Origin: an uncultured Eubacteriales bacterium
GTDB taxonomy: Bacteria; Bacillota; Clostridia; Oscillospirales; Oscillospiraceae
Reading direction: 5' to 3'
Assembly: GCA_900316205.1 (NCBI GenBank)
Contig: ONBX01000015.1
Location: 1 to 61,779, forward strand
DNA length: 61,779 nucleotides
In this document: positions 1 to 7,906 of the stretch, in pieces
Position numbering within the stretch: the first letter of the stretch is position 1
Layout of the letters: each line of letters starts with the position of its first letter
Notes under the pieces: model-generated
Database searches by the model: none
Told to the model about the DNA's origin: nothing
Seen by the model: the letters and a program-made list of their open reading frames with translations, nothing else
Made by a program: the position numbers and the translations under genes

Positions 1-97
1 TACATCTTTTGTCTCTTGGGGCTTGACTTTTAATAGTTAGTCTTCACAATCCCCCCATGCGTGTCCAAGCTTGGCCGCACAGGTTTGTCTACAGTCT

Positions 98-124
98 GAT
101 CCCCCGGCCGATGGCCGGGGGATC
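98..124 (+). terminator. Rho-independent terminator-like hairpin
   Basis: A perfect 12-bp inverted repeat (98-109 and 113-124, arms GATCCCCCGGCC) with a 3-nt loop is followed on the plus strand by a T-rich run (TTTCTTTT). The U-tract points to termination of plus-strand transcription. No plus-strand gene is visible in 1-97, so the transcript either enters from outside the window or is a short RNA. The ABC transporter on the minus strand ends 20 bp away and may also use the hairpin, but lacks a T-run on that side. Confidence 0.6.
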
Positions 125-143
125 TTTCTTTTGTGATTCTGTA

Positions 144-3059
144 TTATTCGGTGCGCAGGGCCTCCACCGGATCCTTCTTGGCGGCGAGTCCGGAAGGGAT
201 CAGGCCGGCGATAAAGGTCAGGAACACGCTGATGCCCACAAGCACCGCGCCGCCAACCGGCGGCAGGGTGGAATTCAGCGCCTTGATGCCGGTGAGGTCA
301 TGGACGATGATGTTGATGGGGATATTCAGCAGAAGTGTGATCACGATGCCGATAACGCCGGCAGTGAGACCGATGATAAAGGTCTCGGCGTTGAAGACCC
401 GGGAGATGTCCCGCTTGGAAGCACCGATGGCACGGAGAATACCGATCTCCTTGGTGCGTTCCAGCACGCTGATATAGGTGATGATGCCGATCATGATGGA
501 GGACACCACAAGAGAGATGGCAACGAAGGCGATGAGCACATAGCTGATGACATTGATGATGGTGGTGATGGAACTCATCAGCAGGGCAACCACATCGGTA
601 TAGCTGATCTGGTCTTCCTCGGAAACGGACTCATTGTAATGCTCGATGGCTTCGGCGATGCTGTCCTTGTTTTCGAAAGAATCTGCATAGATATTGATGG
701 TACTCGGGGTCTGCAGATCCACATAGCCCAGGGTCTTCAGCGTATCCTTCAGCGTGCTGGTGGAATAGACGGGAGGCATGGCGTTTTCATAGATCCAGAG
801 GTAATCATCCTCCTCCAGAGACAGAAGCTGGAAATCCTCGGCAAGCTCCTCGTCTGTCAGATCCTCGTAGAGCTCCCGCATCTGGGCTGCGTATTGGGTT
901 TTGGCCTGCTCGCCAACCATCTGGCTCATGTAGCTCATGAGCATATCATCGTCCATCTGCGTGAGCATGGAGGCGTATTCCGGGTAATAGGTCAGGATGT
1001 TTTCCTCGATCTCTTCCCGGGTGGTGCCCTCCATCTGCTCGTCGATCATCTCCTGCAGGTAGGATTCGTCCGGCTCGCACATGTACTCGATATAGAGATC
1101 GGCAAGCTGCTCGGTATCCGCAGCTGCGATATACTCCCGGGCGGCGTCTGCCTTGCGGCTCTTGGTCATGGCCTCGTCCTCCCGGTCAAGGAAGGGCAGG
1201 CCGGTAAAGACCTCGTGTTCCGGGTCCTCCAGCTGCCGGCGGATCAGATCCTTCTTGGCGCTTTCCTCCGAGATATACTCCACCAGCGCATGGGGATAAC
1301 CCACAGCGCCGGAGAGCATGCCGGAAAGCGCTTCGCCGTCCTTGCGGATGATGCCGACAATGCGGATCTCCAGGCCGTTATTATAGAGCGTCTTCAGGCC
1401 CAGCTCCTCTTGCGTCAGATCCAGGTACTCCCCGGTCTCCTCGTTATACTGGAACTGGTCCGCAGGATAGATATAGCGGAAGGATTTGCCGCAGACCTCT
1501 TCATAGCTCCAGCTCTCCACCGTGGCGTCCATCTCTTCCGCCGCCATCATGAGCTGCATATTCTCCGCAATGGAATCATTGGCTTTCAGGCCAAGAGAAT
1601 AGAGCACCAGGTCCGAGACCTCGTTATTCTCGTTGACGATCAGGACGGTCTCGTTATAGGCTTCCGGCCAGCGACCGTAGAGGACTTCATACTGCTGCTT
1701 GAGAAGCGGGTTGATGAGCTCCCCGTTCTCCCCCGGCAGCATCTCCTGCCAGACATTCAGTGTGCTGAACATCTGCCCGTAAGTGGAGAAATAGGAGGAA
1801 TAGTCCCCGCCAAAGGAGGAGGACATCGCCGTCTGCATGATCTCAACCGCGTCGGTCTTGCCGATATGGCCGTTCACATCCTCCGCATAGGGTGTCAGAT
1901 CCACATCATAGCTGTACTGGACTGAGCTGATATACTGGCGGATCTCGCTGTTCTCGTCCTCCAGATAATTCCGGAAGGCGGCAAGGTTGTTGGACTCTCC
2001 TTCCGAGGAAAAAAGAGAGTTTATCATGTTATAGAGAATGGCGCTGGAATAGACCGCGTCCTTCTCGTGTCGGTAGTTGGCGGTTTCCGCCTGGGCGCCC
2101 ATCATGGAGGCCATCATGGTGGTCATATCCACGGTCTCAGCCTGGATGGTGATGGGATAGCTGGAAAGCGTGTCCTCCTGGACCTTGTCGATATAGTTCT
2201 GGATGCCGTTGGAGAGGGACATGATCAGCGCAATGCCGATGATGCCGATGCTGCCGGCAAATGCCGTGAGCAGGGTCCTGGCCTTCTTGGTCATCAGATT
2301 GTTCATGGAGAGAGAAAGCGCGGTGAAAAAGCCCATGGAGGTCTTTTTCCCGATGGGACCTTTGTTCTCCGCCTCCTCAACATCAAAGGGATCGCTGTCA
2401 TCCACGATGAGCCCGTCCTTCAGACGGATGATGCGGCTGGCATAGGAGTTGGCAAGCTCCGGGTTGTGGGTCACCATGATGATGAGCTTGTCCTTGGCGA
2501 TCTCCTTCAGGATCTCCATAATCTGCACAGAGGTGTCCGAGTCCAGGGCGCCGGTGGGCTCATCCGCAAGGAGAATATCCGGATCATTCACCAAAGCACG
2601 GGCAATGGCCACGCGCTGCATCTGGCCGCCGGACATCTGGTTGGGCTTCTTATTGAGCTGATCACCCAGGCCCACCTTTTCCAGCGCCTGGGTGGCTCTG
2701 GCCCGGCGCTCGGAAGCACCGACGCCGGAAAGGGTAAGCGCAAGCTCCACATTGGCCAGTACCGTCTGGTGCGGGATCAGGTTATAGGACTGGAACACAA
2801 AGCCGATGGAGTGGTTGCGGTAAACGTCCCAATCACTGTCGGTAAAGTTTCTGGTGGACTTGCCGTTGATGACAAGATCGCCGGAATTGTACTGGTCCAG
2901 GCCGCCGATGATATTCAAGAGGGTGGTTTTTCCGCAGCCGGAGTGGCCCAGGACAGCAACAAACTCGTGCTCCCGGAAGCTCAGGTCTACGCCTTTCAGC
3001 GCGTGGACGGAAAAATCTCCCACAGTATAGTCTTTTTTGATAGAAACAAGCTTGAGCAT
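144..3059 (-). CDS. ABC transporter, fused ATPase and FtsX-type permease
   Basis: This 971-residue protein is a MacB/YknYZ-like transporter with ATPase and permease in one chain. Residues 1-225 form the ATPase: Walker A GHSGCGKTT at 38-46, signature MSGGQ at 142-146, Walker B ILLADEP at 162-168 and the H-loop His in THNPE near 198. A membrane segment follows at about 262-284. Next comes an extracytoplasmic region of more than 500 residues, rich in Asp and Glu, and then three membrane segments in a C-terminal FtsX domain. The MacB class is a mechanotransmission type that acts on periplasmic or cell-surface substrates, such as peptides, antibiotics or lipoproteins; the substrate here is unknown. 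No partner gene adjoins it. The start has a GAGGGAG-type ribosome binding site. Confidence 0.9.
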   Translation of the reverse strand: MLKLVSIKKDYTVGDFSVHALKGVDLSFREHEFVAVLGHSGCGKTTLLNIIGGLDQYNSGDLVINGKSTRNFTDSDWDVYRNHSIGFVFQSYNLIPHQTVLANVELALTLSGVGASERRARATQALEKVGLGDQLNKKPNQMSGGQMQRVAIARALVNDPDILLADEPTGALDSDTSVQIMEILKEIAKDKLIIMVTHNPELANSYASRIIRLKDGLIVDDSDPFDVEEAENKGPIGKKTSMGFFTALSLSMNNLMTKKARTLLTAFAGSIGIIGIALIMSLSNGIQNYIDKVQEDTLSSYPITIQAETVDMTTMMASMMGAQAETANYRHEKDAVYSSAILYNMINSLFSSEGESNNLAAFRNYLEDENSEIRQYISSVQYSYDVDLTPYAEDVNGHIGKTDAVEIMQTAMSSSFGGDYSSYFSTYGQMFSTLNVWQEMLPGENGELINPLLKQQYEVLYGRWPEAYNETVLIVNENNEVSDLVLYSLGLKANDSIAENMQLMMAAEEMDATVESWSYEEVCGKSFRYIYPADQFQYNEETGEYLDLTQEELGLKTLYNNGLEIRIVGIIRKDGEALSGMLSGAVGYPHALVEYISEESAKKDLIRRQLEDPEHEVFTGLPFLDREDEAMTKSRKADAAREYIAAADTEQLADLYIEYMCEPDESYLQEMIDEQMEGTTREEIEENILTYYPEYASMLTQMDDDMLMSYMSQMVGEQAKTQYAAQMRELYEDLTDEELAEDFQLLSLEEDDYLWIYENAMPPVYSTSTLKDTLKTLGYVDLQTPSTINIYADSFENKDSIAEAIEHYNESVSEEDQISYTDVVALLMSSITTIINVISYVLIAFVAISLVVSSIMIGIITYISVLERTKEIGILRAIGASKRDISRVFNAETFIIGLTAGVIGIVITLLLNIPINIIVHDLTGIKALNSTLPPVGGAVLVGISVFLTFIAGLIPSGLAAKKDPVEALRTE

Positions 3060-3073
3060 AGAGACTCCCTCTC

Positions 3074-3102
3074 TTGACAGGTTCAGGAAACTGCGGTAGA
3101 AT
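3074..3102 (+). promoter_or_regulatory. SigA promoter of the tRNA-Arg gene
   Basis: TTGACA (3074-3079), a 17-bp spacer and TAGAAT (3097-3102) lie 26 bp before the tRNA. The match to the housekeeping consensus is nearly perfect, as expected for a stable RNA gene. Confidence 0.85.
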
Positions 3103-3128
3103 GCTTAGGCTTCGTAAAGAAGCGATCT

Positions 3129-3205
3129 GCCCACGTAGCTCAGCAGGATAGAGCGACCGCCTCCTAAGCGGTAGGTCGGAGGTTCGAATCCCCTCGTGGG
3201 TGCCA
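3129..3205 (+). tRNA. tRNA-Arg (anticodon CCT)
   Basis: The cloverleaf folds from an acceptor arm GCCCACG paired with CGTGGGT, a D-arm GCTC/GAGC, an anticodon arm ACCGC/GCGGT around CT-CCT-AA, and a T-arm with TTCGAAT. CCA is encoded at 3203-3205. The anticodon CCT reads AGG. The T-stem as read has one A-C mismatch (GGAGG against CCCCT), a small oddity. The gene has its own promoter and terminator, so it is a single-gene unit. Confidence 0.95.
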
Positions 3206-3209
3206 GAGA

Positions 3210-3228
3210 GCCGCGCCTTGTGCGCGGC
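3210..3228 (+). terminator. Terminator of the tRNA-Arg unit
   Basis: A 7-bp GC-rich stem (GCCGCGC with GCGCGGC) and a 5-nt loop, followed by TTTCTTAT. Confidence 0.85.
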
Positions 3229-3326
3229 TTTCTTATATTAGCACAGCTTTTTTGTTTTGTCTCGCATGAGATGATTATTTTATGGACTGTTCATAATTCT
3301 TTGGCAGAATTTGTTCCTTGAAAGTG

Positions 3327-3362
3327 ACAACACCCCGGGATATCATGATCCCGAGGTGTTGT
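3327..3362 (+). promoter_or_regulatory. Hairpin that covers the ribosome binding site of the next ORF
   Basis: Two 15-nt arms (3327-3341 and 3348-3362) pair with one C-A mismatch around a 6-nt loop. The right arm contains GAGGTG (3353-3358), the Shine-Dalgarno sequence of the ORF that starts at 3366. If the RNA folds as drawn, translation would be occluded. The short T-run after it is too weak to call a terminator with confidence. Confidence 0.5.
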
Positions 3363-3365
3363 TTC

Positions 3366-3620
3366 ATGAAAAGAAAGATCCGGAAAACGGTGCGGCGGAT
3401 CCTGGAGGCAAAAAAACTGAGCTGGTCTTTCCTGATCCGCAGTCTGCAGGCATGCTGCCTGCTCCTGCTGCTGACAGTCGTATTTCTGCTTCAGGGCGAA
3501 CAAAGCGGTGAGCTTCGTCATCTGCAGACGGCTTACATATGCAGGGATCTGTCCCAACTGGCTCTGCTTCTTGGCGCGATCATTCCTCCCTGTCTGGAAG
3601 AGCTTCTCGGCAAAGCTTGA
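3366..3620 (+). CDS. Hypothetical small membrane protein
   Basis: An 84-residue protein with a very basic N-terminus (MKRKIRKTVRR) and one clear membrane segment at about residues 26-42 (runs of Leu and Val). It ends with a second mildly hydrophobic stretch. I do not recognise the family. GAGGTG lies 7 nt before the ATG, inside the hairpin just upstream. The gene runs tail to tail into rnmV and overlaps its 3' end by 41 bp, which is unusual and weakens the call. No upstream start is preferred because the ribosome binding site fits this ATG. Confidence 0.5.
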   Translation: MKRKIRKTVRRILEAKKLSWSFLIRSLQACCLLLLLTVVFLLQGEQSGELRHLQTAYICRDLSQLALLLGAIIPPCLEELLGKA

Positions 3621-4188
3621 AGAAGTCCTCCCGGCTCATCAGGGCGTTGAGCACATCCAGCATAGCTTCACTGCTGAGATGTTCCGGAAGATCCAGCCGC
3701 CTGAGCAGCGTGTGACGCTTCTGCCTGCTGCCCTCGCCGCCGCTGAGTCCCAGGAAGTAGAGATCGGCCTTGGTGATCCGTGCAGAGGCCGCGGTCTCCT
3801 GCTCCTCTCCGACGAAATGGGCCCCGGCCCGGCGCAGGGCCTCCAGCAGGATTTCCGGGCGCATGCCTTCCACCCCAAGCTTCCCCTCCTTGGACGGGGA
3901 GGCTTTTCTTTTTTCCTTTCCGTAAAGGTCCGGAACATAGGCCTGCTTCAGTTTTTCCGGCGGAAGGATACCTTTCAGGTAGTTTCGGATCACAAAGCCG
4001 GCGCCGTCGGAGTCTGTCAGAATGATGAGGCCGCGCTGCTCGGCAAGCTTTTGAAAGAGCTTCCGCCTCTCTTTGTCGTGGAAGATGCCAAAGCCGGAGG
4101 TTTCCAGAATCACAGCGTCCACAACCTGGCTCAGGGTGTTTTTGTCATACTTCCCTTCCACGATGATGACCTCTTCAATTTTGACCAT
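3580..4188 (-). CDS. rnmV: Ribonuclease M5
   Basis: RNase M5 cleaves the 5S rRNA precursor in low-GC Gram-positive bacteria. The 202-residue protein opens with a TOPRIM domain: the acidic motif VEGKYDK near residue 11 and the paired Asp motif TDSDGAG near residue 58. The C-terminal half matches the usual length of the family. The ATG follows GGGGGAGAGCG. It overlaps the end of holA by 14 bp and is the last gene of a comEC-holA-rnmV run on the minus strand. Confidence 0.92.
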   Translation of the reverse strand: MVKIEEVIIVEGKYDKNTLSQVVDAVILETSGFGIFHDKERRKLFQKLAEQRGLIILTDSDGAGFVIRNYLKGILPPEKLKQAYVPDLYGKEKRKASPSKEGKLGVEGMRPEILLEALRRAGAHFVGEEQETAASARITKADLYFLGLSGGEGSRQKRHTLLRRLDLPEHLSSEAMLDVLNALMSREDFFKLCREALPDREE

Positions 4189-5221
4189 CGCTCTCCCCCG
4201 CTGCGATCCGTACGACCAGTTCCTTGAAGATTTCCCGGTCGTCTCCGCCGCTGCTCTTCAGGCGGTAGTCCGTCTCCGCGCAAAGCTCCACCGCTTTTTT
4301 CAGCTGCGGCAGGGTGTAACCTCTGGCTGCCTGCATGAGCTTTGTGACCTGGAAATCATACTTGCAGCCGCTCACTTCCTTCACATAGGCAGCGCCCAGA
4401 TTTTGGGCCTGCGCGAGTTTTGCAGCATAGAGTCTCCGCATCTGCAGTCCAAGCATGCCAAGCATGGCAATGGGCTCGTTGTTCTTATCGGACAGCAGCT
4501 CCGAAAGCGTGGCCAGCGCGTTATTGAGACTCTTCTGGGAAATCTGATCGGTCATGGTGAAGATCACAGCCTCGGGAATATGGTGTGCCACCGCCTCCAC
4601 ATCGGAGACGGTGACGCGCTCCCCTTTTGCATAGGCCGCGATCTTATCGATCTCGGGGATCAGGCGGTTCATCAGATCGCCGCTGATAAAGATGAGACGC
4701 TGAGAGGCATCGAATTCGATACTCTTCCCCAGGGCGGCAAAACGCTTTGCGATCCACTTTGTCAGTTCATTTTGCTGCTGCTGGGTAAATTCGATCTCCT
4801 CGGCGATGGCACGCAGCTTTTTGATCTGCTTGAGCCGACCATCCGGCTCAAAATCAGCTCCCTGAACGAAAACCACCGTGCAATAATCAGGAATATCCGC
4901 CAGGGTCTTCAAGATAGCGTCCGTGTCTTTCAGACGGTTCAGATCCACACCGCGAAGCTCCACCAGAGTACGATCCGAGAGGAACGGGATGGCGTCCACA
5001 GCCTGCTGCAGCTCAACAGCATCCAGTTCAGGGCCGTTCAGCCTCTTATAGCTGAAGCTGTCGTCCCCGTCGGGAAGACAAAGAGACTTGATCTGCGTCA
5101 GAAAATGCTCCCGCAGATAGTCCTCCGGACCCCAGAGCAGATAGATCGGCTGCGGGCCTCTTTCTTTCAGCCTGCGCAGGACGGACTGGTAATTCAATTT
5201 TTCATCATTCTTTTTTGCCAT
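4175..5221 (-). CDS. holA: DNA polymerase III delta subunit
   Basis: HolA is the clamp-loader delta subunit, which opens the sliding clamp at replication forks. The protein is 348 residues when started at the ATG at 5221 (MAKKNDEKL). A longer frame to 5386 exists, but it runs inside comEC and has no family support. The N-terminal segment QPIYLLWGPEDYL is typical of delta and lacks a P-loop, as in the family. The central and C-terminal helical domains match the usual length. It begins directly after the comEC stop and overlaps rnmV. Confidence 0.93.
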   Translation of the reverse strand: MAKKNDEKLNYQSVLRRLKERGPQPIYLLWGPEDYLREHFLTQIKSLCLPDGDDSFSYKRLNGPELDAVELQQAVDAIPFLSDRTLVELRGVDLNRLKDTDAILKTLADIPDYCTVVFVQGADFEPDGRLKQIKKLRAIAEEIEFTQQQQNELTKWIAKRFAALGKSIEFDASQRLIFISGDLMNRLIPEIDKIAAYAKGERVTVSDVEAVAHHIPEAVIFTMTDQISQKSLNNALATLSELLSDKNNEPIAMLGMLGLQMRRLYAAKLAQAQNLGAAYVKEVSGCKYDFQVTKLMQAARGYTLPQLKKAVELCAETDYRLKSSGGDDREIFKELVVRIAAGESDGQN

Positions 5222-5222
5222 A

Positions 5223-7487
5223 TCAGTTTCCCAAAAAGATCTCGACCGTTCCGTTGATGTCGGTACGATAGATGCGGTACCCGTATGCGGACAGGCGTTC
5301 CAGGGTTTCGTAGGTCGGGTGCCCGTAGGTGTTGTAGCCAACGCTGATAAGGGCGGTATCCGCGCCGATGCTGCCAAGAAGCTCACCGGAGCTGGAGTAG
5401 CGTGAGCCGTGATGACCCACGATCAGAAGCTCCAGATCCCGGAGCGGGTATCTGGCTAAAAGGTCCTTCTCTGCCTCTTTTGGCGCATCACCAGTGACGA
5501 GCATGTCAAAACTGTTGATGGAGCAAAGCATCATCATGCAGCGCTCGTTGGCTTCACCCTGCCCGGAGGGAGCAAAAAGCCGAACGCGGATGGAGCCGAA
5601 ATTCCGTTCTTCCTCCTGCGAAACATAGTGCACTGCCGTCCCGTGTCTGGCGGCAGCTTCCAGGATCTCCTCCAGCATGCCGTCTTCATCGTCCACATCA
5701 GCGGGAAGGATCAACTGCCGGACGGGGAGCATGTCCATCAGCATGGTGACACCGTTGCAATGATCCGCGTGCAGATGGGTCAGGAGCAGAGCGTCCACCT
5801 GCTTGCGCCCGCCGGAAATCAGATAGGACCCGGTACGCTCGCCGGCGTTATCGAGAGTATAGATGCTGCCGCAATCGATGACAAGGGTCTCTTCCCCCTG
5901 CAGGAGCACAAGGCTCTGTCCCTGGCCCACGTCCACCGCGGCGATGATGCCGGAGGGTCTGTCATAATGAAGGCGTGCCGCCAGGAGCAGAAGTGCCAGC
6001 ATCCCGATGGAAAGCAGTGCAGGAAGGAAAAAGCGAAGCCAGGTTTTGAGTCTGCTGAAGGCAAAGAGCAGCGCCAGCGAGTAGACAAGAAGGACCCAGA
6101 GATAGGAGGGCAGCGAGCGCAGATAGAGCATGGCAAAGGAAAAGGAAGACACGCCCCTTGCCACAAGGAAGAGATACCGGGCAAGCCAGGAGACAAGCCA
6201 GGCGGCAGCAATCCCCAGCGGCTGAAAGATCACGCCCAGCAGACAGCTCAGATATCCGCCGCTGAAACAAAGTGAGACTGCCCAAAGGCCCAAAATGTTG
6301 GTGACGGGTGAAAGAAGAGAAATCGCGCGAAAATGCAGCACCATAAGCGGCGCGGAAAAAGCCAGCACCGCAAGAGAGCTTGCGGTAGTGGATATGGGTC
6401 CGCGGAGCCGCTCGGCCCAATGCTCCGGCAAAAGGACGGAAAGGCCGTTATTGAGGCGTTCAGAAAGAAAGAGGATGCCCGCCATGGCGGAAAACGAAAG
6501 CTGGAGCCCCACACTTCCGGCAGCATAGGGATTGGCCAGCAGGATCATACCCAGGGCTGCGGACAGGGATGTGAGGGGATCGTTTTCCCGGTTGACCATA
6601 GGCGCGATGAGCAGAAAGCTCTGCATCACGGCGGCCCGCACAGCGGAGGCCGGCGCACCGGTGATACAGACGAACAGCCACACAAGTCCCAGGCAAAGCA
6701 GCGATGTTGAGCGGGTTTTGCCAAGCAGCAATTGAAGCAATCCGACCAGGAAAGCGATGTGCATGCCGGAAACCGCAACAATGTGCAGAAAGCCCGCTCT
6801 GTTCATGGCAAGATACAAGCTTTGATCCTGATAGAGATCCTGCTTGTCACCCAGCATGAGAGATTTCATAAAAGCGGCGGTATCCGCAGGGAAAAGCCGT
6901 TCTACCTGAGAAGCAATCTGCTTTTGCAGCCAGAGCGGAAAATACCGGAGTCCGATCTTTCCGGGGATCCGTTCCGGCGCAGATTTGGCATTTCCAGTCA
7001 AATAAACGCCCCGGGCCAGATAGGAATCATAGCGCTCTCCGTAGCGCTCATCCGCGCGTTTCAAGCGGGCAGAGCAGCAAAGCATATCGCCGGGAGAAAA
7101 GGTGGAGAGCGCATCACCATCAGCGTAAAGAACAATCTTCCCCCCGGGAAGATCGCTGCCATCCAGACGGATCTCCACTCTGGCGTAGTCCTCAAAGATC
7201 TGCGGATAGGCGCATACCTCACCCCGGATGTCTATGGTCTCCCCATCCAGGGAGAGTGCCGGACGAAGGGTAAACTGCGCACGCAGGAAAAAGAGCAGGA
7301 AGCCGAAGGCTAAGGCAAACGCGGAGATCACAAATCCACGAAGCCAGCGCTGCCCGGAAAGGAGCAGCGGCAAGCCGCAGAGTGCGAATCCAGCAGCAAG
7401 CCAGGGAAGGATGCCTGCCGGCAGCAGATAACAGGCCAGGAAAATCGCAGCGGAAAAGCTGAAGCATGCGATCGCGAGCTTGCGCAA
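5223..7487 (-). CDS. comEC: ComEC/Rec2 DNA uptake channel
   Basis: ComEC is the membrane channel that carries single-stranded DNA into the cell during transformation. The 754-residue protein has N-terminal membrane segments, a DUF4131-type OB-fold region (about 30-160), the multi-spanning competence domain (about 190-490) and a C-terminal metallo-beta-lactamase domain with the motif THLHADHCNG. The start is a TTG at 7487, because an in-frame TGA lies four codons upstream. The order comEC-holA is conserved in Firmicutes. The gene looks intact, though no pilus or DprA genes are in the window, so natural competence is not shown. Confidence 0.93.
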   Translation of the reverse strand: MRKLAIACFSFSAAIFLACYLLPAGILPWLAAGFALCGLPLLLSGQRWLRGFVISAFALAFGFLLFFLRAQFTLRPALSLDGETIDIRGEVCAYPQIFEDYARVEIRLDGSDLPGGKIVLYADGDALSTFSPGDMLCCSARLKRADERYGERYDSYLARGVYLTGNAKSAPERIPGKIGLRYFPLWLQKQIASQVERLFPADTAAFMKSLMLGDKQDLYQDQSLYLAMNRAGFLHIVAVSGMHIAFLVGLLQLLLGKTRSTSLLCLGLVWLFVCITGAPASAVRAAVMQSFLLIAPMVNRENDPLTSLSAALGMILLANPYAAGSVGLQLSFSAMAGILFLSERLNNGLSVLLPEHWAERLRGPISTTASSLAVLAFSAPLMVLHFRAISLLSPVTNILGLWAVSLCFSGGYLSCLLGVIFQPLGIAAAWLVSWLARYLFLVARGVSSFSFAMLYLRSLPSYLWVLLVYSLALLFAFSRLKTWLRFFLPALLSIGMLALLLLAARLHYDRPSGIIAAVDVGQGQSLVLLQGEETLVIDCGSIYTLDNAGERTGSYLISGGRKQVDALLLTHLHADHCNGVTMLMDMLPVRQLILPADVDDEDGMLEEILEAAARHGTAVHYVSQEEERNFGSIRVRLFAPSGQGEANERCMMMLCSINSFDMLVTGDAPKEAEKDLLARYPLRDLELLIVGHHGSRYSSSGELLGSIGADTALISVGYNTYGHPTYETLERLSAYGYRIYRTDINGTVEIFLGN

Positions 7488-7513
7488 GAGCGCTCACCAC
7501 ACTTTCGAAAAAA

Positions 7514-7535
7514 CCGCAGAGAAGGATCTCTGCGG
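7514..7535. terminator. Bidirectional terminator
   Basis: A 9-bp stem (CCGCAGAGA with TCTCTGCGG) and AGGA loop, flanked by an A-run and a T-run. It separates the HIT gene from comEC, so comEC needs its own promoter or read-through. Confidence 0.85.
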
Positions 7536-7549
7536 TTTTTGATTATAGG

Positions 7550-7894
7550 TCAGAGGATCTTTTCGCTGAGCTTTACGCCGCCGATGAGGTGAAAATGCAG
7601 ATGCATCACAGTCTGTCCGCCGTCTTCGCCGCAGTTGTTGATGACGCGGAAACCGTTCATCAGGCCCTCCTGCTTTGCGATTTTGGCGATGGCTTCAAAG
7701 CACTTGGCAACATAGAGGGAATTCTCCTCGTTGATGCCGCGAGCGCAGCAGATATGCTTCTTGGGAACGACCAGGATGTGCACCGGAGCCTGGGGATTGA
7801 TATCCCGGAAGGCAAAAACATACTCATCCTCGTAGACCTTTGCGCTGGGGATCTCCCCGGCGATGATCCTGCAGAACAGACAATCTTGATCCAT
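7550..7894 (-). CDS. HIT family purine nucleotide phosphoramidase
   Basis: A 114-residue histidine-triad protein of the Hint branch, which hydrolyses AMP bound to amines or phosphates in the cytoplasm. It carries CxxC near the N-terminus (CLFC at 5-8) and the catalytic triad HLHFHLI near residue 98. The length is normal. The ATG has GAGGAAATACG before it. It sits 12 bp after alaS and is probably co-transcribed from the alanine T-box promoter. The precise cellular substrate is unknown for most bacterial members. Confidence 0.93.
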   Translation of the reverse strand: MDQDCLFCRIIAGEIPSAKVYEDEYVFAFRDINPQAPVHILVVPKKHICCARGINEENSLYVAKCFEAIAKIAKQEGLMNGFRVINNCGEDGGQTVMHLHFHLIGGVKLSEKIL

Positions 7895-7906
7895 CGTATT
7901 TCCTCC

